This document shows positions 52,614-60,723 of a stretch of 64,000 nt of DNA, in pieces. How positions within the stretch are numbered: position 1 is the stretch's first letter; each line of letters starts with the position of its first letter. Below the pieces are notes generated by a model. The model worked only from the letters and a program-made list of their open reading frames with translations. It was not told the DNA's origin and ran no database searches. Source of the stretch: Sphingobacterium thalpophilum (GTDB lineage: Bacteria; Bacteroidota; Bacteroidia; Sphingobacteriales; Sphingobacteriaceae); the NCBI RefSeq assembly GCF_038396785.1, contig NZ_CP151087.1, positions 3,844,001-3,908,000 of the forward strand, read 5' to 3'. Position numbers and translations under genes: made by a program.

Positions 52614-53999
52614 TTACTCGCCTATCGCGTAATATTTAAAATCAAGGTCTTCAAGTTCCTTACGGTTCAATAGTTTACGGCCATCGAACACAAATGCAGG
52701 CTTTTTCATGTGCTCCTTGATTTTGGCCCAGTCATAGTTCTTAAATTCATCCCATTCAGTCAATACTGCAATTGCATGTGCATCATTGCAAGCCTCATAG
52801 GCGGTATTGACCACCTTTACCAAGGCCCTGTTTTCTTCCGAAGATCTGGTGTTCAGATAATCGAGGTCGGCATAGATGCGTTCAGCAGAAACTTTGGGGT
52901 CATAGACCGTGATTTCAGCTTGTTCACTCAATAGATAATCAGCCACATAGATCGCCGCAGATTCACGCGTATCATTCGTGTCTTTTTTGAATGCCCAGCC
53001 TAAGAAAGCAATCTTTTTGCCCGATACAGTATTATACAATGTTTGGATAATGTTGTCCGCAAATCGCTGTTTTTGATAATCATTCATCAAAATCACCTGA
53101 TCCCAATACTCGGCAACCTCTGTGAGACCGTAACTCCGTGCGATATAAACTAAATTGAGGATATCTTTTTGAAAACAAGAGCCTCCAAAACCTACAGAAG
53201 CTTTCAGAAATTTGGATCCAATTCTGGAATCCATACCGATTGCCTTGGAGACTTCATCGACGTTCGCGCCTGTTTTCTCGCATAGTGCCGAGATGGAATT
53301 AATGGAGGAGACGCGTTGTGCTAAAAAGGCATTTGCGGTTAGTTTTGACAGTTCAGACGACCAAAGGTTTGTTGTGAGAATCTTGTCGCGACTTACCCAA
53401 TGTGCATAGATATCGACCAATGCAGCAATAGCTTCATCATTCTCTCCACCTATAAGCACGCGGTCCGGATTGATTAAATCCTGTATCGCTGTTCCTTCAG
53501 CCAAAAATTCAGGGTTGGAAAGAATATGGAAATTAACACCATTACCCGTGTTATCCAGGATACTTTTTAAAGCTGCCGCTGTGCGAACGGGTAAAGTCGA
53601 TTTTTCAACGACAATTTTGTCGTTTTTGGCAACCGCTGCGATCTGCCGTGCACAAAGTTCAATATACTTTAAGTCCGCAGCCATCCCCTTGCCTTTTCCG
53701 TAATTCTTAGTCGGTGTATTGACCGAAATAAAAATCATGTCGGCCTCGTCGATAGCTTTTTCGATATCGGTTGAGAAAAACAAATTGCGATGACGCGCTT
53801 CCGCAACAATCTCTTGTAAACCGGGCTCGTATACAGGAAGATTATCGAGATTTTCATCATTCCAAGCCGCGATACGGGCTGCATTGACGTCGACGATCGT
53901 AATCTCAATATGTGGACATTGCTTTGCAACAACTGACATGGTAGGTCCACCAACATAACCAGCACCGATACAGCATATTTTCTTGATTGTTTTGCTCAT
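52614..53999 (-). CDS. ugd: UDP-glucose 6-dehydrogenase, eukaryote-like type
   Basis: It oxidises UDP-glucose to UDP-glucuronate in two NAD-dependent steps, feeding capsule and exopolysaccharide synthesis. 461 residues. The start KKICCIGAGYVGGPTMSVVA, the VNTPTKNYGKGKGMAADLK segment, WSSELSKLTANAFLAQRVSS and the catalytic GFGGSCFQKD (C275) match the animal/plant UGDH class almost word for word, including the catalytic cysteine position (276 in human). It is transcribed from copy C of the palindromic promoter. Confidence 0.94.
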   Translation of the reverse strand: MSKTIKKICCIGAGYVGGPTMSVVAKQCPHIEITIVDVNAARIAAWNDENLDNLPVYEPGLQEIVAEARHRNLFFSTDIEKAIDEADMIFISVNTPTKNYGKGKGMAADLKYIELCARQIAAVAKNDKIVVEKSTLPVRTAAALKSILDNTGNGVNFHILSNPEFLAEGTAIQDLINPDRVLIGGENDEAIAALVDIYAHWVSRDKILTTNLWSSELSKLTANAFLAQRVSSINSISALCEKTGANVDEVSKAIGMDSRIGSKFLKASVGFGGSCFQKDILNLVYIARSYGLTEVAEYWDQVILMNDYQKQRFADNIIQTLYNTVSGKKIAFLGWAFKKDTNDTRESAAIYVADYLLSEQAEITVYDPKVSAERIYADLDYLNTRSSEENRALVKVVNTAYEACNDAHAIAVLTEWDEFKNYDWAKIKEHMKKPAFVFDGRKLLNRKELEDLDFKYYAIGE

Positions 54000-54032
54000 T
54001 TTGATTATCTTAATCAGCTATAAATTGAAGAA

Positions 54033-54093
54033 CAAACTTAGATAAATTGCTTTTGATATGCAATACAAAGCACAGCATATCAAAACAATTTAT
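54033..54093 (-). promoter_or_regulatory. Promoter-bearing palindromic element, copy C (ugd)
   Basis: On the minus strand a TTG (54061-54063), 20-base spacer and TAAGTTTG (54033-54040), 33 bases before the ugd start. 54042-54061 and 54075-54093 are inverted copies of each other apart from one extra base, making this the most symmetric of the three copies. Confidence 0.72.
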
Positions 54094-54130
54094 TTATAGG
54101 AGCTGGCTCATCACTTGTTCTGCTTTCTAT

Positions 54131-54152
54131 TTGCATAATTGCCCTTATGCAA
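54131..54152. repeat. TTGCATAA/TTATGCAA inverted repeat upstream of dnaG
   Basis: Perfect 8-bp arms around TTGCCC. It resembles the TTGCATAT part of the neighbouring promoter element and may be a further binding site. Confidence 0.4.
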
Positions 54153-54225
54153 TGCTATTAAAGAAGCCATTTCGTAGTGGAGATGCAAAAGATTTATTCT
54201 AATTTTACATTAAAAAAGAAACGTT

Positions 54226-56229
54226 TTGATAAAGCAGGAAGTTATTGATAAGGTACTGGAAACAGCACGGATAGAAGAGGTGGTGGGAGACTTCGTTGAT
54301 TTAAAGAAACGGGGAACTTCTTTGATCGGAAATTGTCCTTTTCACCATGAAAAGACACCTTCCTTCCACGTTTCTGTTTCGAAGGGTATCTATAAGTGTT
54401 TTGGTTGTGGTGTCGGTGGGGATTCCCTCAAATTCGTCATGGAACTGGAAAAGTTCTCATACCCCGAAGCCATTCGTTATTTAGCCGATAAATATTCCAT
54501 TCAAATTGAAGAAGTCGAGCGTTCTCCAGCCCAGCTTGCCGCGCAGGATAAACGGGAAAGTCTATATGTGCTAAGCGCTTGGGCCAGTAAATTCTTCGCC
54601 GAGCAACTCTGGAAAACTGAAATGGGGCAGGTGATCGGACTCAACTATTTCAAGGAGCGCGGCTACCGTGAGGATATCATCAAAAAATTTGAATTGGGTT
54701 ATTCGCCTGAGGAATGGACGGCATTGGTCGATAAAGCACAGGTAGCGGGTTTTCACCCAGATTATTTGGCCGCGAGTGGTTTGGCTATTGAACGCGATGA
54801 TAAATCTTTATATGATCGTTTCCGTGGCCGGGTCATGTTTCCGATTCATAACCTTACAGGCCGTGTCATTGGCTTTGGTGGCCGGACACTAAAGACCGAC
54901 AAAAAAGTCGCCAAATATGTAAACTCTCCTGAAAGCGAAATCTACCATAAATCCGATGTACTGTATGGATTGAATTTTGCCAAAAAAGCAATTATGGAAG
55001 AGGATAATTGCTACTTGGTAGAGGGGTATGCAGATGTTCTTTCGGTACATCAAGCTGGAGTCGAAAATGTTGTTTCCTCCTCGGGAACTTCGTTGACAAC
55101 AGGTCAGATCAAGCTTATTTCCAGATTCACCAAAAATGTGACCATACTGTATGATGGGGATGAAGCGGGGATCAAAGCCTCCCTACGCGGTACAGATATG
55201 CTGCTCGAAGAAGGCTTAAACGTGAAGGTGCTGCTTTTTCCCGACGGTAATGATCCCGACTCTTACGTGCAAAAGTTTGGTGCCACGGCTTTTAAAGATT
55301 ATGTCAAATCCAATCAGCAGGACTTCATTTTCTACAAAACGAATATTCTGCTTCGCGATGCCAATAACGATCCCATAAAAAGGGCCGAGGTTATTCGCGA
55401 TGTGGTCGAAAGTATTGCATTGATTCCCGATGAAATTAAGGTTTCTGTTTTTATCCGCGAATGTAGCAGCCTTTTGGATATCGAAGAGCGTATTTTGTTG
55501 GCTGAACTCAACAAGATTAGGCTCAATAGAGCAAAGAAGGCGGATAAGGATGCTGCTCGTAAAACTCAGAGTCCGCCGCCAAATACAGGGATGCCCCCTT
55601 TCGGAATGGACGGGCCACCGCCGGATTTCTTTATGACAGATGATGAAAGGGCGGGATTACCTCCCATAGAGTCTGTAGAACAGCCTGCACAGCTGACTTC
55701 GGAAATTCTCCAGGAACGTGAGATCGTCCGAATTTTAATCAACTATGGTGATTATCTGGCAACCTGGGAAGGTGACGGTGATATTCCAGTTGCAGGATTG
55801 CTATTGGGAAATATCAGCGACATTGAATTTAAGGATAAAGCTGCGGCTTATATTTTAAACGTCTATAGAGAAGCTGCGGAAAAATACGAAATTCCAGATA
55901 CGAAACAATTCTATTCAAACTCTGACCCTGCTATAGCAGATTTGGCGATCAATTGCGTTGCCAGTAAATATTCGCTCAGCGAAAATTGGAATGACGATAA
56001 GCGTAAAATTTATGTAACGCAAGAATACGAACATCTAAAACAACTTGTCGTTACAGCGATCTATCGGATCAAGAAACGTAAGATTGAAGCTGAAATGCAT
56101 CATATTCGTGAAGAAATGAAACATGAACAAGATGTGGCCAACCTGGAAGTCCTTATTTTTAAATATCAGAAATTAAAAGAAGCCGAACGCCTATTGGGCG
56201 GCTTTCTGGGCAACACTATTGTAAAGTAA
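54226..56229 (+). CDS. dnaG: DNA primase
   Basis: DnaG makes RNA primers at the replication fork. 667 residues: CHC2 zinc finger (C37, H40, C58, C61), primase core with TOPRIM motifs VEGYADVLSVHQAG and LYDGDEAGIKAS, a proline-rich linker at about 440-470, and a C-terminal helicase-binding region. The start codon is a TTG; the frame has a stop just upstream and no ATG before the zinc finger, so the weak start looks genuine and may keep expression low. yraN follows after 8 bases. Confidence 0.95.
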   Translation: MIKQEVIDKVLETARIEEVVGDFVDLKKRGTSLIGNCPFHHEKTPSFHVSVSKGIYKCFGCGVGGDSLKFVMELEKFSYPEAIRYLADKYSIQIEEVERSPAQLAAQDKRESLYVLSAWASKFFAEQLWKTEMGQVIGLNYFKERGYREDIIKKFELGYSPEEWTALVDKAQVAGFHPDYLAASGLAIERDDKSLYDRFRGRVMFPIHNLTGRVIGFGGRTLKTDKKVAKYVNSPESEIYHKSDVLYGLNFAKKAIMEEDNCYLVEGYADVLSVHQAGVENVVSSSGTSLTTGQIKLISRFTKNVTILYDGDEAGIKASLRGTDMLLEEGLNVKVLLFPDGNDPDSYVQKFGATAFKDYVKSNQQDFIFYKTNILLRDANNDPIKRAEVIRDVVESIALIPDEIKVSVFIRECSSLLDIEERILLAELNKIRLNRAKKADKDAARKTQSPPPNTGMPPFGMDGPPPDFFMTDDERAGLPPIESVEQPAQLTSEILQEREIVRILINYGDYLATWEGDGDIPVAGLLLGNISDIEFKDKAAAYILNVYREAAEKYEIPDTKQFYSNSDPAIADLAINCVASKYSLSENWNDDKRKIYVTQEYEHLKQLVVTAIYRIKKRKIEAEMHHIREEMKHEQDVANLEVLIFKYQKLKEAERLLGGFLGNTIVK

Positions 56230-56237
56230 TCTTTGAT

Positions 56238-56594
56238 ATGGCAAAGCATCTTGAAACGGGCGAATGGGGCGAGCAAATGGCCATGGAATACCTCGTCAAG
56301 ATAGGCTATAAAATAGTGTTAAGAAATTGGCGATTTAAGAATTTAGAAGTAGATTTGATTGTCGTGGACAAGGATACCTTGGTATTTGTTGAAGTAAAAA
56401 CGCGGTCGGGAACGGATTTCGGCGAACCTTACGAATTTGTGGATCGCAAAAAACAGCGTCTACTGATTCGTGCAGCTCAGGCTTATATTCTTAAAACAGG
56501 TTATGTCGGTGAAGTCAGATTTGATGTTGTCGCAATAACAAAATCTCCCAAAACAGCACTCAATCATATCAAAGATGCGTTTTGGGATAGTTGA
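56238..56594 (+). CDS. YraN family protein (UPF0102, endonuclease-like)
   Basis: 118-residue protein of the UPF0102/YraN family, with a restriction-endonuclease-like fold. The GEWGEQMAMEYLVKIGYKIVLRNWR start and the acidic metal-site sequence LEVDLIVVDKDTLVFVEVKTRS (D, then E-V-K) are family hallmarks, along with the end block VRFDVVAI. The biological role is not established. It lies 8 bases after dnaG and so is probably in the same transcript. Confidence 0.9.
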   Translation: MAKHLETGEWGEQMAMEYLVKIGYKIVLRNWRFKNLEVDLIVVDKDTLVFVEVKTRSGTDFGEPYEFVDRKKQRLLIRAAQAYILKTGYVGEVRFDVVAITKSPKTALNHIKDAFWDS

Positions 56595-56624
56595 GGATAC
56601 GTACTTATAAATAACTATACATAG

Positions 56625-57653
56625 ATGAGAAAAATAACTTATTTTATGGCAATTGCAGCACTAGCTTTTGCTTCTTGTAAGTCAAAAAAATCAAGTTTGG
56701 AATTTGCCTCTCCTGGAGCAAATCAAGCTGTTTTAAAAGGTGCTCAGGTCCAATTGAAATTGAAATTTGAATCTGTATCAATGGACTCTGTGGCTTATTT
56801 TGTAGATGATAAACATGTAGGGTCATCAACAGATACAACGGCAATTACGGTTGATACCAAAGACATGGCCTATGGTACACGTAATATTTCCGCCCTGGTA
56901 TACAATGCTGGAAAACCCGATTCTGTTTCAAGTACATTTTATGTTGTACCTGAAAATGCGAAGAACTATGGTTTTGAGGTTGTCAACAAATACCCGCACG
57001 ATACCACAGCTTTTACACAAGGGCTACAGTTTGCGGATGGTATTCTCTACGAATCCAATGGCCGTTATGGAGAGTCCAACTTGAGAAAGGTCGATCTAAA
57101 AACAGGCAAAGTACTACAGGAGATCAAATTTGATGAAAAGACTTTTGCCGAAGGAATGACATTGGTTGGTAATAAGTTATTTATGTTGACTTGGCAACAG
57201 GGAGAAGGATATGTCTTTGATAAAAATTCTTTTGTCAAGGAAAGTTCCTTTAAATATGAAAATAGCAAAGAAGGTTGGGGCTTGACCTACGATGGCCAGC
57301 ATTTGATAAAGTCTGATGGATCCAATAAATTGTTCTTTTTAGATGCAACGACCGGTAAAGAGCTAAATGCTATCGGAGTTTACGATGAAGCTGGACCCGT
57401 GGATGAACTTAATGAACTGGAATATATAGACGGCAAAGTCTACGCAAATGTCTATCAAAAGGATGTTATTGTTATTATAAATCCTCAAACAGGAGCGGTA
57501 GAAGGACGGATTAATCTTGTTGGTATCTATGAGCATACTTCCGCTTATGACAATGAATTGAATGGAATTGCTTACGATCAAGCTGGAAAACGTCTTTTTA
57601 TAACAGGGAAGTTATGGAATACATTATTTGAGATCAAGACAGTTGAAAAATAA
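56625..57653 (+). CDS. Glutaminyl-peptide cyclotransferase lipoprotein
   Basis: 342 residues with a lipoprotein signal (ALAFASC, cysteine at about 18). After an immunoglobulin-like N-terminal segment (about 25-110), residues 115-342 form the glutamine cyclotransferase beta-propeller: PHDTTAFTQGLQFADGILYESNGRYGES, FAEGMTLVGNKLFMLTW and ELNGIAYDQAGKRLFITGKLW. The enzyme cyclises N-terminal glutamine of exported proteins to pyroglutamate. A strong terminator lies at 57720-57752. Confidence 0.9.
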   Translation: MRKITYFMAIAALAFASCKSKKSSLEFASPGANQAVLKGAQVQLKLKFESVSMDSVAYFVDDKHVGSSTDTTAITVDTKDMAYGTRNISALVYNAGKPDSVSSTFYVVPENAKNYGFEVVNKYPHDTTAFTQGLQFADGILYESNGRYGESNLRKVDLKTGKVLQEIKFDEKTFAEGMTLVGNKLFMLTWQQGEGYVFDKNSFVKESSFKYENSKEGWGLTYDGQHLIKSDGSNKLFFLDATTGKELNAIGVYDEAGPVDELNELEYIDGKVYANVYQKDVIVIINPQTGAVEGRINLVGIYEHTSAYDNELNGIAYDQAGKRLFITGKLWNTLFEIKTVEK

Positions 57654-57719
57654 ATGAACTTCAAGTCTTGATCCTTCTTCGTAAGGTCGACAGTATTGCA
57701 AGTTTGTGTAAAATTAGAA

Positions 57720-57752
57720 GGGGGTATCCAAAAGATTGGATACCCCCTTTTT
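57720..57752 (+). terminator. Intrinsic terminator of the glutaminyl cyclase gene
   Basis: GGGGGTATCCA (57720-57730) pairs with TGGATACCCCC (57737-57747), then TTTTT. Confidence 0.9.
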
Positions 57753-58144
57753 CATGCAATTTTATACGTATTCCGCTGCCACATCATTTTAGAGATTCAA
57801 TTCTCAACGGGTCTGATTTGGCTTTTTGAGCATTTTCTTTTTTATTGGCCCCATTCTTTTTTGAAGTATGGATGTTATCGTATGAGGCATGCAATTCAAT
57901 CTTTTGTATAATGATGCCTCAAGGGCTGAGACAGATCGCTTTTAGAAGTGTATGGAGTGAATGAAACATTATGGCGAGCAGATCTCCGGGAGCGTGCCTC
58001 TCTAATAAAGAAGAGCAGAGTTTACCCGACATCAATATAGCTGATGGGTGTATGCTATTATTGTTGGCTGATTTCGCTAGAATAGGCAGTTATAAAAGGA
58101 AACTAAAAACCCCTTTGAACCAGTAGGAGCAAAATAGTTAAAGC

Positions 58145-58183
58145 AAAAAAAGGAATGAAGTTTGAAACTCCATTCCTTTTTTT
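58145..58183. terminator. Terminator after the kelch lipoprotein gene
   Basis: An A7-GGAATG / CATTCC-T7 stem 19 bases past the minus-strand stop; works in both directions by sequence. Confidence 0.88.
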
Positions 58184-58201
58184 ATATTGATTTAATTTCG
58201 A

Positions 58202-59224
58202 TTAATAAATCGGAGTAAACATCCAAGTATCGTCAAAACGAGATGAACCGTTAAGTCCAGTCGTGATGTAACCGTTGTTTCCTACAGCGAAACCAACAGC
58301 ATCTTGGCGTGCTGAACCAGCGAAAGCGCCGTTATCATTTGTCCAGTAGTCACCAGAAATATTATATTTCCATGTACTATTGATTACTGCATTTTTGTAA
58401 CCACCAACAACGAATGGTGTACCATTGATCGCGAACGCAGAGGCATTTGAACGAGTCAAATCGTACGTATATGAATTATCAGCTCTATTGATATCGTTCA
58501 ATTTAGTCCATTTGCTACCATCAAATTTATAGAAATCTTTTGGGTAAGAACCGTTAGAAATACCACCACCTACATAGGCTACATTATTGACAACAAAAGA
58601 GAAAGCTGCTTTTCTTTTCGCTGAAAAAGGAGCATCACTAATTGCTTGCCAAGTATTAGCAGCAGGATCATATTTGTAAAACTCATTGGTATTTGTTGTT
58701 CCACCACTAACTACAGTTTCACCGGTTCCAACATAAGCCGCACCGTTTAAAGTAAAAGCTACTGCATTAGACAAAGCAATAGGAAGTGGAGCAATGCTTG
58801 ACCAAGCACCTTTTCCGCCGTTAGCTGTAGGGTCAAATTTGTAGAAATCTGTTAGGTTGTTTGTTCCGTCATTTCCACCACCAACATAACCGACATTACC
58901 AATGGAAAAGCCGATGGCACCGTTTCTCTCAACACCTGTGAAAGGTGCTTTTTCAGCCCAAGTATCTGATGCTGCGTCATACGCATACGTGTCTTTCACG
59001 CGGAATGGTTTACCACCAGCGTTACTTGCTAGACCAGTAGTGACATATGCAACGTTATTTATCAAAAAGCTAGCAGCAGATGAAGTTTGTGGCCCTTTAA
59101 AAGCAGCTTTTGCAAACCATTCATCTGATTTGGTTGTGCTGTCGTCACTTTTTTTACAAGAAGAGATAGTTGCAACTGTAAATACAAAAGCTAATAAAAC
59201 GAGTAGCCAATTTTTCTTGTTCAT
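58202..59224 (-). CDS. Kelch-repeat lipoprotein
   Basis: 340 residues with a lipoprotein signal (ISSC, cysteine at 23). The rest is made of about six kelch-type blades, each with a hydrophobic core and GG or TG turn (VAYVTTGLASN, VGYVGGGNDG, AAYVGTGETV, VAYVGGGISN, TPFVVGGYKN, NGYITTGLNG), so a beta-propeller is expected. Surface-exposed binding is likely; it could also relate to sialic-acid mutarotases, which share this fold. It begins three bases after the DUF4270 gene and is the last gene in that operon. Confidence 0.87.
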   Translation of the reverse strand: MNKKNWLLVLLAFVFTVATISSCKKSDDSTTKSDEWFAKAAFKGPQTSSAASFLINNVAYVTTGLASNAGGKPFRVKDTYAYDAASDTWAEKAPFTGVERNGAIGFSIGNVGYVGGGNDGTNNLTDFYKFDPTANGGKGAWSSIAPLPIALSNAVAFTLNGAAYVGTGETVVSGGTTNTNEFYKYDPAANTWQAISDAPFSAKRKAAFSFVVNNVAYVGGGISNGSYPKDFYKFDGSKWTKLNDINRADNSYTYDLTRSNASAFAINGTPFVVGGYKNAVINSTWKYNISGDYWTNDNGAFAGSARQDAVGFAVGNNGYITTGLNGSSRFDDTWMFTPIY

Positions 59225-59227
59225 AAA

Positions 59228-60604
59228 TTATTGAAATTTAGTATAAAGGATGTTTAATTTAATTTTCGGATCATTCTCATTATCTTTTGCCAATATTAAC
59301 CTGTCTCCAGTTGAAAACAAACTCGATGTCGGTAAAGATAGATATAATGAAGTGTTTTTGTATGCTGTTGTTTTAATTTTTGTCAAATATTCAATCAGAT
59401 TGAATGTATATTTTCCATTGGAACCAAAATCATCGCCAGGAACTAATGTAGGTGCTTGCACACTTCTAGAATCAGTCGCATAGGGTGTTAATAACATACT
59501 AATTGGGTTCCCGTTTGGACTGGCAATCATCAAAATTACATTCTTGGGTTGCGCAAAATTTGTTTTGGCTCCATTTTCTACCTCGATGATCAGTTCCGCT
59601 TTATTGATTGCAATGGATGGATTGTTCACCAATTCTAATAACGTTGGAAATTCAATTTTTGCTACAACACCAGTTGAGCCTTCTAAAAATACATTTCCAT
59701 CAGTTTGTTGACTTGCAAGTTGCGGATTTTTTAAGGTCATCGGCGCAAATTTTGTTGCAGAGCGATCTGCTTCAATTTGATTATACTGATAAGCCTTGTT
59801 ATCAATGGAAAAATATTGTTTGCCAACGGATTTTGTTCCTTCATTATTCAGGAATGAATAATGGACCTGTAAAAATACAGTGTCTTTGAATCCAATAACT
59901 GCCGTATTGCTATTGTCAGGGACAAGTGCCAATCCTTTGAAATACTCTTGGAAACTTGTACTATTTTGAATTCGGTTATCATTATTTTTGATCATTGTAA
60001 ACAACTCATTGCTAATGCTGTTGTTGAATCTAAAAAATAAGGAATCTGCCGATTGTATACGCGGTTTAAAGGAAAGTTGTGCCAGTGGGGTATTTTCATA
60101 GGCAAACTTTTGTTTACTGAATATCGCTGCTGAACTTACAAAAACAGGACGTTCATCAACAGGTTTGGTAAAATCAACCTGTGTTTGCGTAATTTCTTCT
60201 GTGACACGGTGTACTGTTATCTTTTGTACTTTCGTTGTATCACCGTAAAAATATTTGTTTGGCTTTAATACCAAGGTTACAGAATCCAAGGTAGCATCAT
60301 CAGGTATAGAAGCATTACTTATCGTTCCTACTCCTAGGCGCATATAAGCTGTAGACTTCATGCTACCCGTAACAGCATTGCTATTCTTTCCTACGAGCAT
60401 TGTTCCAGTAGCAGAAGTCGGAATATCGTCCAATTGATAAGTCGAAACTTTGGCGGAAACCGTATCAATTGGTACTAAACCGATTGTTTCATCTCTTGAA
60501 CTATCCAATGAGAGCGAAATGTCTTTATTACAACCAACAAAAGCGGCCAATGTAAAAAGTGGAAGTAAAAGTTGAATACTACGTCTCTTAAAGTCTTTAA
60601 TCAT
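59228..60604 (-). CDS. DUF4270 domain lipoprotein
   Basis: 458 residues from the ATG at 60604; a longer TTG start at 60625 is rejected because the promoter -7 box covers it. The lipoprotein signal ends FVGC at about residue 25. The body matches DUF4270 (VSTYQLDDIPTSATGTMLVGK, DATLDSVTLVLKPNKYFYGD, LIIEVENGAK), a family of surface lipoproteins of Bacteroidota with unknown function. It is followed three bases later by the kelch lipoprotein, which suggests a joint surface complex. Confidence 0.87.
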   Translation of the reverse strand: MIKDFKRRSIQLLLPLFTLAAFVGCNKDISLSLDSSRDETIGLVPIDTVSAKVSTYQLDDIPTSATGTMLVGKNSNAVTGSMKSTAYMRLGVGTISNASIPDDATLDSVTLVLKPNKYFYGDTTKVQKITVHRVTEEITQTQVDFTKPVDERPVFVSSAAIFSKQKFAYENTPLAQLSFKPRIQSADSLFFRFNNSISNELFTMIKNNDNRIQNSTSFQEYFKGLALVPDNSNTAVIGFKDTVFLQVHYSFLNNEGTKSVGKQYFSIDNKAYQYNQIEADRSATKFAPMTLKNPQLASQQTDGNVFLEGSTGVVAKIEFPTLLELVNNPSIAINKAELIIEVENGAKTNFAQPKNVILMIASPNGNPISMLLTPYATDSRSVQAPTLVPGDDFGSNGKYTFNLIEYLTKIKTTAYKNTSLYLSLPTSSLFSTGDRLILAKDNENDPKIKLNILYTKFQ

Positions 60605-60622
60605 ATTAATTTTTGAATAGTG

Positions 60623-60630
60623 CAAAAGTA
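60623..60630 (-). promoter_or_regulatory. -7 promoter box for the DUF4270 operon
   Basis: Minus-strand TACTTTTG, exact TAnnTTTG, 18 bases before the ATG at 60604. Confidence 0.45.
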
Positions 60631-60707
60631 ATCAATGCGAACTGTTAATCAGTGTTATATTTTGTTAAATATGGTTAATTACCACAGCGATTGCAAATCT
60701 AGTAATT

Positions 60708-60715
60708 TAAATTTG
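60708..60715 (+). promoter_or_regulatory. -7 promoter box for the histidine kinase gene
   Basis: TAAATTTG, exact TAnnTTTG, ending eight bases before the ATG at 60724; the mRNA would have little or no leader. Confidence 0.45.
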
Positions 60716-60723
60716 TTTTAGTT

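Larger units (their letters stand above)
57654..58201. other. 548-base region without a supported gene
   Basis: Bounded by a terminator on the left and a bidirectional one on the right. It holds a TGAGGCAT/ATGCCTCA inverted repeat (57883-57890 and 57914-57921). No frame over 72 codons has a family-like sequence. Confidence 0.55.

Noticed and set aside
57696..57911. 71-codon frame after the glutaminyl cyclase gene
   Set aside because: It runs straight through a strong terminator hairpin and looks random.
60605..60625. TTG start for the DUF4270 protein
   Set aside because: The codon is inside the TACTTTTG promoter box; the ATG at 60604 gives a proper lipoprotein signal.
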